Source: an uncultured Oceanospirillales bacterium
GTDB taxonomy: Bacteria > Pseudomonadota > Gammaproteobacteria > Pseudomonadales > Litorivicinaceae
DNA: 9,104 bases
Direction of reading: 5' to 3'
Assembly: GCA_913061245.1 (NCBI GenBank)
Contig: CAJXTO010000052.1
Span: 1-9,104 of the forward strand
Shown: positions 1-7,300 of the stretch, piece after piece
Numbering within the stretch: position 1 is the first letter of the stretch
Layout: every line of letters begins with the position of its first letter
Notes under the pieces: generated by a model
Databases searched by the model: none
The model's input: only the letters and a program-made list of their open reading frames with translations
What the model was told of the DNA's origin: nothing
Position numbers and translations under genes: made by a program

Positions 1-218
1 GTTCCGATTCCGTCACAAACACCTTTCTTACCAACTGAAGAACCACCAGATTCAACAACTGGAGTCTTTTGGTTGAAGTTACGGCCTAGACGCTCAGCAA
101 CAATTGTTGCGAATGGAAGAACAGTTGATGAACCAGCGATGCTGATGTAGTCACGTGCTACAGCAGTCGTGCTCATCGCAACTGCCAAAGCGGCAGAAGT
201 AGCGATACGAACAAACAT
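1..218 (-). CDS. pstS: Phosphate ABC transporter substrate-binding protein PstS, N-terminal part (cut by window edge)
   Basis: Periplasmic phosphate-binding component of the high-affinity PstSCAB importer. Only the first 72 codons plus two bases are present; the rest lies left of the window. Residues 1-21 look like a Sec signal peptide: Arg4, a hydrophobic Ala/Val/Leu stretch, and an AVA motif giving likely cleavage after Ala21. The mature start reads DYISIAGSSTV (about 23-33), the GSSTV phosphate-binding loop common to this PstS subgroup. It is followed by PFATIVAERLGR and TPVVESGGSS, matching the usual IESTGSG-type second loop. The ATG at 216-218 has a strong Shine-Dalgarno sequence. Codons are mostly of the highly expressed type (GGT, GTT, GCT, CGT, AAC, TTC), which fits an abundant protein. 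The upstream PhoB box supports the call independently. A related PstS-like sulfonate or phosphonate binding protein is possible but less likely. Confidence 0.9.
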   Translation of the reverse strand, partial: MFVRIATSAALAVAMSTTAVARDYISIAGSSTVLPFATIVAERLGRNFNQKTPVVESGGSSVGKKGVCDGIG

Positions 219-224
219 GGAGAA

Positions 225-230
225 CTCCTT
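225..230 (-). promoter_or_regulatory. Shine-Dalgarno sequence of pstS
   Basis: On the minus strand this reads AAGGAG, six bases ahead of the ATG at 218. It is a near-perfect ribosome binding site and fixes the start of pstS. Confidence 0.85.
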
Positions 231-250
231 TAAAGTTTTTTCTCTGAGCC

Positions 251-275
251 AAAAGATAGTTCGAAGACATCTTTT
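251..275 (-). repeat. Inverted repeat in the pstS leader
   Basis: AAAAGAT and ATCTTTT form two perfect 7-base arms around an 11-base loop. If transcription starts about seven bases past the proposed -10 hexamer (near 282), the repeat lies at the extreme 5' end of the pstS mRNA. There it could fold into an end-protecting or regulatory hairpin. The arms are A/T rich and the repeat could be chance. No U-run follows the stem as an intrinsic terminator would require. Confidence 0.4.
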
Positions 276-288
276 CGACACGGCGCCT

Positions 289-294
289 GTTGTA
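289..294 (-). promoter_or_regulatory. Possible -10 hexamer of the pstS promoter
   Basis: TACAAC on the minus strand matches TATAAT at four of six positions. It begins exactly ten bases downstream of the last base of the PhoB box. In the E. coli pstS promoter the Pho box stands in for the -35 element and the -10 follows at about this distance. The position makes the weak match more credible. Confidence 0.5.
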
Positions 295-304
295 CCGCTC
301 AAAT

Positions 305-322
305 ATTACAAGAACATTACAA
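305..322 (-). promoter_or_regulatory. PhoB box (Pho box) upstream of pstS
   Basis: On the minus strand two identical 7-base units, TTGTAAT, are separated by GTTC. This is the 7-4-7 direct-repeat layout of the E. coli Pho box, whose unit is CTGTCAT. Each unit matches the consensus at five of seven positions, including the conserved TGT core and the final AT. The box sits about 87 bases ahead of the pstS start, in the short gap after the DAHP synthase gene. I infer that PhoBR activates pstS under phosphate limitation. Confidence 0.75.
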
Positions 323-362
323 TCGTAAAATTAACCTCCAAAGGCACGCAAAACCTGTACTT

Positions 363-1409
363 TTAACCAATTGCAAGCTTCTCTAGGAGTGTTTCCGTCT
401 CATTCCAACCAATGCACGCATCGGTGACCGATTGCCCATACGTGAGTTCTGAGAGATTTGGTTTCAGCGGTTGATTACCCGCCACTAAATGGCTTTCGAT
501 CATCACGCCAAAAATGCCGTGATCAGATTCTCTTCGTTGCTCAATCACACTCTCGACAACCAAATGTTGCTTCGTATGATCCTTCAGTGAATTCCCGTGG
601 CTACAGTCCACCATTAAATACGGCGGCAGTGATTTCGCATGCAATGCTTCAAGCACTGGGGCTACATCATGACGCTCATAATTCGGACCAGACTGACCAC
701 CCCTTAAGATCACATGGCAATCTGGATTGCCTGTTGTCCCAAAGATTGCAGCAACGCCTTGTTTGGTGACAGACAGGAAATGATGCGGATGACTGGCCGC
801 CTGCACAGCATCGGTCGCGATCGTAATCGTACCGTCCGTTCCATTTTTGAAACCAACTGGCATCGACAAACCTGATGCCAGCTCTCGATGCACCTGACTC
901 TCAGTAGTCCGAGCACCAATTGCCCCCCAGCTCACTAAATCAGCGATGAATTGTGGACTGATAGTATCCAGGAACTCACAACCAACAGGGATGCCCTGCT
1001 CGACTAGATAGCACAAAAGACTTCTCGCCTTATGCAAACCCTTATTCACTTGGAAGCTCTGATCCAAATTTGGATCGTTAATCAATCCTTTCCAACCGAC
1101 AATCGTGCGTGGTTTTTCAAAATACACGCGCATCACGATCTTTAAGGTGTCTCTGTATTTTTCGATCAGTGGTTTTAAACGTGCGGCATAGTCTTTAGCG
1201 GCGTCAGGATCATGGATCGAACACGGCCCTACCACCACTACCAAGCGCTGATCGCGACCATGCATGATGTCAGAAATTTCAGCGCGGTCTTTAGCAACAG
1301 CTGTAACCATTGCATCTGACATCGGCAGTTCTTCCAACAAAATAGCCGGTGTAATTAAAGGTTTCATTTGCGCGATTCGGGTGTCATCAACGACTAATGG
1401 GTTTTGCAC
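363..1409 (-). CDS. aroG: 3-deoxy-7-phosphoheptulonate (DAHP) synthase, class I AroF/G/H type
   Basis: Cytosolic enzyme condensing phosphoenolpyruvate with erythrose 4-phosphate to DAHP, the entry step of the shikimate pathway. It is full length at 348 residues (E. coli AroG 350). The metal ligands of AroG (Cys61, His268, Glu302, Asp326) align with Cys63 in GPCSIHDP, His271 in CSHGNS, Glu305 in MIESH and Asp330 in VTDAC. Substrate motifs MRVYFEKPRT, GWKGLINDP, GARTTESQ and GFKNGTDG are intact. I start at the GTG at 1407-1409, which has a TAGGAG site eight bases upstream and gives an N-terminus matching AroG. A GTG at 1448 would add 13 unsupported residues. The sequence mixes AroG-like (N-terminus), AroH-like (QFIADL, SWGAIG) and AroF-like (MVDCSHGNS) stretches, so the symbol is a family label. 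The feedback inhibitor cannot be told from sequence. No clear terminator follows before pstS. Confidence 0.95.
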   Translation of the reverse strand: MQNPLVVDDTRIAQMKPLITPAILLEELPMSDAMVTAVAKDRAEISDIMHGRDQRLVVVVGPCSIHDPDAAKDYAARLKPLIEKYRDTLKIVMRVYFEKPRTIVGWKGLINDPNLDQSFQVNKGLHKARSLLCYLVEQGIPVGCEFLDTISPQFIADLVSWGAIGARTTESQVHRELASGLSMPVGFKNGTDGTITIATDAVQAASHPHHFLSVTKQGVAAIFGTTGNPDCHVILRGGQSGPNYERHDVAPVLEALHAKSLPPYLMVDCSHGNSLKDHTKQHLVVESVIEQRRESDHGIFGVMIESHLVAGNQPLKPNLSELTYGQSVTDACIGWNETETLLEKLAIG

Positions 1410-1417
1410 GATATATT

Positions 1418-1423
1418 CTCCTA
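1418..1423 (-). promoter_or_regulatory. Shine-Dalgarno sequence deciding the DAHP synthase start
   Basis: TAGGAG on the minus strand lies eight bases before the GTG at 1409. It would fall inside the coding region if the upstream GTG at 1448 were used. It therefore argues for the shorter, 348-residue protein. Confidence 0.75.
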
Positions 1424-1436
1424 CTAAGCGCACAGT

Positions 1437-1448
1437 GTGACTTGTCAC
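1437..1448. repeat. 12-bp palindrome in the divergent aroG/recC gap
   Basis: GTGAC-TT-GTCAC is a perfect inverted repeat with a two-base centre. It abuts and overlaps a second palindrome, CACCGGTG, at 1446-1453. The loop is too short for a full RNA hairpin, so if it functions it is more likely a site for a dimeric DNA-binding protein. It does not resemble a TyrR box (TGTAAA-N6-TTTACA) or a LexA box (CTGT-N8-ACAG). The 80-bp gap 1410-1489 must carry start signals for both flanking genes, but no consensus-quality -35/-10 pair could be chosen on either strand. Confidence 0.35.
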
Positions 1449-1489
1449 CGGTGGTTGCGTAAAGAGCGCGAACGTGCGGAAATCAAATC

Positions 1490-4324
1490 ATGCAATGTGT
1501 CTTTTCTAACGATCTCAATACCCTCGTCGAAACTGTCGCTGGTGTCCTTTCGGCTGAGAGTTTTAAGTCGCCGCTCGCGCCTGATTGGTTAATCGTTCCT
1601 AACCAAGATACGGGCCGTTGGTTACAAATTGAGCTGACTGATCGTTTAGGAAGTTTGGCCAATACCAAGGTCACTACGCTGTCTGACTTCGTATGGACGA
1701 TGTCTGACGCACAACCAGACAGACAATTTGAGTCTAGTCTGTATTGGGCTATCGCCACAGTCTGGCGGGAAACATATCCGCAACTTTCTGAACCCGAGTA
1801 TCTTCAACAGGTCCGTCACTTATTCGAGATATTCCAACGGTATTTGACTGAACGGCCTGACTGGCTAGTCCACCCTGACAAAACCACGTTGCCCATCCAG
1901 CAGTCTGACTCTTGGCAAATCGATCTCTGGAAAGCAATCGAAGCTCAACTGACAGCTGCCCCGCACCAAAAGCTGATGAAAGCGCTGAAAGAGCCTAATT
2001 CAGAACGCTTAGACTCTATTGCTCGCATCATCATTTTTAATCCGGACCGCATATCGATCCTCGCACTCAATGCCCTGAAAACATGGACACATCAAATCCC
2101 TTGCTTTCTTTGTATCCAATCTCCATCGCCAGAGCTATGGTTCACACAAGGAGCGCTCGAACTGCCTGAGACACATCCCATCCTCGCGGATCTTTGCCGG
2201 GAAAAAGCAAAAGTCTTTTCGATGCTCAGCGATGACAATCCTGTTGAGGGGTATGTACAGATCGAACCAAAGAGTGCACTTGACCAGCTTAAACTTCAGA
2301 TCTTCAACAATACAAACACACCCATCACGATTGATCACTCGGTGGCATTGGTCAGCGCGACAAGTCCGACCCAAGAAGTCATCGAGTTAAAGCGGTGGCT
2401 GATCGATTGGTTGAATGTAGATCCAAACAGAAACCTTGACCAAGTGCATATCGTCACACCAAATCCAGCGCTGTATGGACCCATCGTACAGCGAATTTTC
2501 CATGCATCCGATCTGCTGCAGCGGCTCCCAACCTCGCCAGACCCCATCATTATTCAGTCCATTGAAGTTGCCGCAATCAAGCTCTTGGCTGACACCTGTC
2601 GAGCGGGCTTCAAAGCTGGGACCATCTACACGTTTCTCTCAGACATCGCTGTACGTGAGACCCTAAAACTGAGTGATCAACAATTGAGGCATATTCGAGA
2701 CTGGATTAGAGAATCAGGTGCTCGACGCGGCTTGTCAGGCCATCGCCATACACTACAAGCTGCAAAGAAACGGTTGCTCAAAGGACTCATGGCAGATCCC
2801 GATTCTGCTTTTGTAACTGATAGCACCCCAACCGAGTCAATCGAACAAACTGAAGGACTTGATCGCCTGGTTGGTGTCCTATCCGCGATTGAACAGATTC
2901 TGTTCGCTCCAGACGTCATGGGCCTTCAAGAGGCCATTCAACTCGTTGAGCGTGCAGTCAATCGGCTCACACTAGGTCAAGTCCAAAGCCTCAATCTCAC
3001 TCCTTTCATTACTCAATTTGCAGATGCCGAAGTGAGTAAAACATCCGTTTTGCAGTGGATCGAATTACGCCAAAAAACCGGACTCTCGCGACCGCTCGCA
3101 CTGAATGACCAGTTGTCTGTTACAGCACCGCAAACAATCCGCAGTATTCCAAATCAAGTGGTCGCCATACTCGGAGCAAACCATGACACGTTCCCGCAAG
3201 AGACCAATGAACACCCTTGGGATTTGATTGCAAAGAATCCCCGGCCTGGCGATCTAATTGAATCTGAAAAAGAGCGCCAAGTACTTGCTGACATTGTGCT
3301 GAATACAGAAGATCAATTGTGGATCAGTTGGATTGGAAAGCACCCCATCCACCAAACTGAAGAACTCCCTGGCCCAGGAATCGTCTCATTCATCGACTGT
3401 TTCAAAGGCGCTGATACCGTAGAACCAATGCGCAAATTACCATCGGGCATCACACTTGATAGCAAGCCACTTCAAGATTCCGACACCGATAGTGCTGTGC
3501 CTAAAATCCAGCATACATGGACGATTCATGACTTCCTTTCTGTTGCCGCAGAGCCAGCAATCGCGTTTCTGAGAGAAAAAGGTGGCCGCATGCGTTCACC
3601 CGAGTTTCCAGAGTTGAATATCGAGCCTTTGAGTATCGATACATTGAATGCATTCAAAATGAAGCAAGGTTTCGTTGAACAAGCGTTAACCCAAGACACA
3701 CTCATCGAATTTCTGACACATTACCCTGAACTTCCAGATGAAATCGATTTGAACGAAGCATTACAAAACTATGCTCCATCACTCGTTGCTGACGCCTTCT
3801 CAATAAGCACAGAGCTAGTCGAGCCATCTGAGTTAACGCTTGGTGAATTCACGCTACAAGTTGATGGGATAAAGACAATCGAAGCACCCCGAATTGTGAT
3901 CAAATCTTCGATTGATGGCGTACGCGGTCTCCGCGCCCTTCTAGAGGGCCTTGTGCTGTTCGCTATGAAGCCAACCGAAGAGAGTTTTCGATTGGTGACC
4001 TTCAATAATCGCGTCACACCCTTTGGGCCGATTCCAGTCGATGAGGCGAGACAACTCTTAAAAGACTGGTTAGAAGCCATCTGCGATCGACACGCTCCTT
4101 GCCCACTCATTGCACCACTTGCGCTCAAGACAGCGAGAGCTCTCAACAAAGATGACTCAACACTCCCTTGGATTCACTGGAGTGACGAGGCGCTGGCACA
4201 TCAACCTGAATACCAACGCATATTTCAAAGTGATCCGCACATCTCAGAAAACCACTTGGCTCTCACAAAGAGTCTAGTCAAACCACTTCTCCAGTACCTT
4301 GGGAAATCTCGTGGAACGCTTTAA
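1490..4324 (+). CDS. recC: Exodeoxyribonuclease V (RecBCD) gamma subunit RecC
   Basis: Scaffold subunit of RecBCD that splits the incoming duplex and scans the 3' strand for Chi. It has 944 residues, against 1122 in E. coli. Family landmarks in order: SN-L at the N-terminus, RWLQIEL (43-49), RYLTERPDWL (117-126), LWKAI (146-150), SATSPTQEV (289-297; SPQREVEVL in E. coli), IRDWIRESG (402-410), RSIPNQVVAILG (551-562), NPRPGD (583-588), LWISWIGK (610-617) and the PAIAFL element (689-694) leading into the inactive nuclease-like C-terminal domain. No Walker motifs are present, as expected for this degenerate helicase fold. The start matches the E. coli N-terminus closely; its ribosome site is weak (GCGGAAA, about 9 bases upstream). 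It is the first gene of recC-recB-recD and overlaps recB by 14 bases. Residues equivalent to E. coli Chi contacts are largely changed. About 89 residues are missing before SPTQEV relative to E. coli. Confidence 0.95.
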   Translation: MQCVFSNDLNTLVETVAGVLSAESFKSPLAPDWLIVPNQDTGRWLQIELTDRLGSLANTKVTTLSDFVWTMSDAQPDRQFESSLYWAIATVWRETYPQLSEPEYLQQVRHLFEIFQRYLTERPDWLVHPDKTTLPIQQSDSWQIDLWKAIEAQLTAAPHQKLMKALKEPNSERLDSIARIIIFNPDRISILALNALKTWTHQIPCFLCIQSPSPELWFTQGALELPETHPILADLCREKAKVFSMLSDDNPVEGYVQIEPKSALDQLKLQIFNNTNTPITIDHSVALVSATSPTQEVIELKRWLIDWLNVDPNRNLDQVHIVTPNPALYGPIVQRIFHASDLLQRLPTSPDPIIIQSIEVAAIKLLADTCRAGFKAGTIYTFLSDIAVRETLKLSDQQLRHIRDWIRESGARRGLSGHRHTLQAAKKRLLKGLMADPDSAFVTDSTPTESIEQTEGLDRLVGVLSAIEQILFAPDVMGLQEAIQLVERAVNRLTLGQVQSLNLTPFITQFADAEVSKTSVLQWIELRQKTGLSRPLALNDQLSVTAPQTIRSIPNQVVAILGANHDTFPQETNEHPWDLIAKNPRPGDLIESEKERQVLADIVLNTEDQLWISWIGKHPIHQTEELPGPGIVSFIDCFKGADTVEPMRKLPSGITLDSKPLQDSDTDSAVPKIQHTWTIHDFLSVAAEPAIAFLREKGGRMRSPEFPELNIEPLSIDTLNAFKMKQGFVEQALTQDTLIEFLTHYPELPDEIDLNEALQNYAPSLVADAFSISTELVEPSELTLGEFTLQVDGIKTIEAPRIVIKSSIDGVRGLRALLEGLVLFAMKPTEESFRLVTFNNRVTPFGPIPVDEARQLLKDWLEAICDRHAPCPLIAPLALKTARALNKDDSTLPWIHWSDEALAHQPEYQRIFQSDPHISENHLALTKSLVKPLLQYLGKSRGTL

Positions 4325-7300
4325 ACCAGAATTACTTCCAGGATCGGGGCGACATCTGATCGAAGCGAGTGCGGGAACGGGTAAAACTTACGCTCTAATG
4401 TCACTCATGATGCGCGCGATAGCAGTCGATGGTCATCAGCCCGAACACTGCCTGTTGATGACATTTACTCGAGCATCAACTCGAGAACTCAGAGCCCGTG
4501 TCAGGGAACGACTGATTGAAGAAATTGAACTGCTTAAACGCGACCAATCGGAATTAACAGCAAGCTATCCCGAATTTTCAAAAGATATCGGCATCGATCG
4601 ATTAAGCCGCGCACTTCGACAAATTGATGCCATTGAAATACAAACCATTCACGGCTTTGCAATTCGTTTAGTCAATGACTTTGGACCAAGCATCGGTATC
4701 CCAAGTTTTCCTGTGGAAACGGAGGTCGGAAGCATCCGCCAGGAGGTTGCTATTGATTGTTACCGACAACTCATCAAAGACCAGGGTATACAGATCGTTA
4801 GGTCCCTCACTGGCGGACTCACCGCATTCGTAAGCCATGCTGAACTTGCATGGAAACCGATTGATGACATCAAGCCGTCTCAAACAGTCTGCCCTGATCT
4901 CAGCGGAATCGTGTCTGAATTCACTGAGCGAAAGGATGCTTTATTAGCAGACATCGACTCTCTGTTCGCTCTCAAGGGGATGACTCGTCAATCACTCGAA
5001 ACACATTGTGGCAACATCGAGAAGGCGACGACCCGTCAGAATATTCCTGAAAAAAGTGCCAAGTATTTTTTAGAGCGGGAAGACAAGTTCACTGGCACCG
5101 TCTTCGATCACTGGGTCGAACTTGTTAAACCGTCAGATACCGAAATCAAATTTCGAGCGTATTGTCTCCATCAGTTAAGGCAGCAATTTCGGCAACGACT
5201 CAATGACCTCGGGATTACAGATAATGATCAAGTGATTCGTGATGCGGCTGCGGTCGCAAACCGTCTCAAAAATGAAAGTCCCAAACACACCCTTATCCTG
5301 GTCGACGAATTCCAAGATACTGATCGTCATCAATGGGCCATGCTCGATCAGTTATATCCGGATGAGCCTGATCGTTTGATGGTCATGGTCGGTGACCCAA
5401 AACAGGCCATCTATCGATTCCGCGGAGCAGATACTGCGTTCTATCATCAAATCCGCAAGAGTCTTCCTGAACAAAGCCTTTGGTACCTCGACACGGTCTA
5501 TCGTTCTTCACAAACTGTGGTTGATGGACTTAACGCGCTCTTTGATGGCGACTACTCGGTCGGCAATGACTTGCAATACCACCCACTCAAAGCTGGGCGG
5601 CCTCAAGACATTCCACCTTTAACGATGAATCACCGGGAGGTAGCTGGATTTCAATGGATTGACTCATTGTCACCAGAATCCGTCGTCAAGCTCACACAAT
5701 ATCTCGTGGCGAGCGGCCAACAGGGTTCCTGCAAAATCGGCTCACAACCCATCACTGAAAAGGATATTTGCATCTTAGTTCAGAGCCGTGGGACGGCACA
5801 GAAGATCAAACACATTGGCGAACGATTTGGGCTTGCGTTCCATTACCAAAACAAAGCCAGTATTTTCAGCCGACGTATCGCTAAAGAGATGGTGTTTATC
5901 CTCGAAGCGATCGCCAACCCTGATGATCTCTCGAGCGTTACATCCGCTGCCTCAACCACCCTGATGGGGTTTGATCTGAAGATACCAGGACAATTAAGTG
6001 AGCAATCTCGCTTTGTTGAATTACAAACCGAGCTATTCAATGCTCGAGATCTTTGGAAATCCGATGGACCAGCTGTTGCAATCACACGTTTGTTTGAGAC
6101 CTGTTTAACGGCTCAACGTATTCCACACACTCTCAATGGACTCGAAGATTGGAACGTCTTAACGCACTGCTTAGAAATATTTGGTGAAGATGCAAAAGGT
6201 TTGTCACCGCTCGAGGCTGCCCTCTGGTGGTCGCAACAAGCAGCCTCAAAAAAAGATGCGGATGATCGGACGAGCCAACGACCACCTGTTGAGTCAGGAG
6301 TTGTAACCATCAACACCATCCACGGATCAAAAGGACTTGAGTATCGGGTGGTCATCTTGGCTGACGAGATCAAGGGGAAATCGATGCCCAAAAACACCTG
6401 GGGCCTTGATTACTGTGATCACAATGGGTCAGTCATCGATCTCACAAACCGAGCCTTTGAACCCGCGCTTCAAGATCAAGAGCAAGACCTCAACCGCTTG
6501 CTCTATGTTGGACTTACTCGTGCAAAACACGCGATATTTTTAGGGTTTTCAGACACTGGAAGTGCACTCCATCGTTTGCTTCACGGTCGTGACATTCAAA
6601 GCCTCGGACCTGATCACCAAGGCATTGAGGTTCCCTCGATCGATGACGTGATTGATTCGTTCGAAGTACCAACCGCTTCACCTCCATATTTGAAACGGCC
6701 ACGCATCCCCTCATGGTTTTTCAGAAGCTTCTCAGGATTGATCAAACATGATGGTGGCCATGACATCGCATCCAAAGCATCTGATGAAAGTTATGAAGTG
6801 GTTGAGACAAACTTCAACGAGAAATGGCATATGGTTCCTGGTGGGACTGATACCGGGAACTTCATCCATGCCATTCTCGAATGGCATGCCGATGAACAAA
6901 GAGAATCTTTTGCGCTCGAGCAATTTATCAAAAGCAATTGGCCACTCCATCTCGATCCAAGTCATGAGCCCGTTGTGCATGATTGGATCCGACAGATCCT
7001 TTCAACAGAACTCGCATCACAAACAACTCTTGAAACGCTAGGTTCGAACAAGAAAAAACCAGAACCTCAGTTTGAACTGCCTTTAAAGACAGGATTACAT
7101 TTGCAGGAATTGTTTCAAGCATGCGAGGCTTTTTCATGGTGGAACCCCCTCGCTCCACCGATCGACCAAACTATTAATGGTCATTTAATTGGATTCATTG
7201 ATCTTGTATTTGAAGCAGATGGCCGATTCCATATTGTGGATTACAAAACCAATCATCTTGGGCCCAATGATCACGCATACTCAGATGAACGCATTGAGCT

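Noticed and set aside
251..275. The pstS leader inverted repeat as a transcription terminator
   Set aside because: No plus-strand gene reads into it, the T-runs are part of the stem arms rather than following it, and on the minus strand it lies downstream of the pstS promoter.
169..366. A 65-codon plus-strand frame running from pstS across its promoter into the end of the DAHP synthase gene
   Set aside because: It is antisense to the pstS signal peptide and to the PhoB box region. Its translation is unremarkable and no ribosome site was seen.
1437..1448. Palindrome as a LexA/SOS box controlling recC
   Set aside because: It lacks the CTGT-N8-ACAG form, and recBCD is not known as an SOS regulon member in E. 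coli.
3769..4149. A 126-codon open frame on the minus strand inside recC, the longest frame antisense to the rec operon
   Set aside because: It lies wholly antisense to well-matched RecC sequence, its Ser/Arg/Ala-rich translation resembles no family, and it has no convincing ribosome site.
4299..4311. TTG at 4299 as the recB start
   Set aside because: No ribosome site precedes it. GTG 4311 has GGGAA upstream and gives an N-terminus aligned with E. coli RecB.
6223..6230. TCTGGTGG, one base off the E. coli Chi octamer; also TCTGGTGG on the minus strand at 43-50 and GCTGGTGT at 1538-1545
   Set aside because: Single-mismatch octamers are expected by chance in 9 kb, I saw no exact GCTGGTGG, and this RecC probably does not read the E. 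coli octamer.
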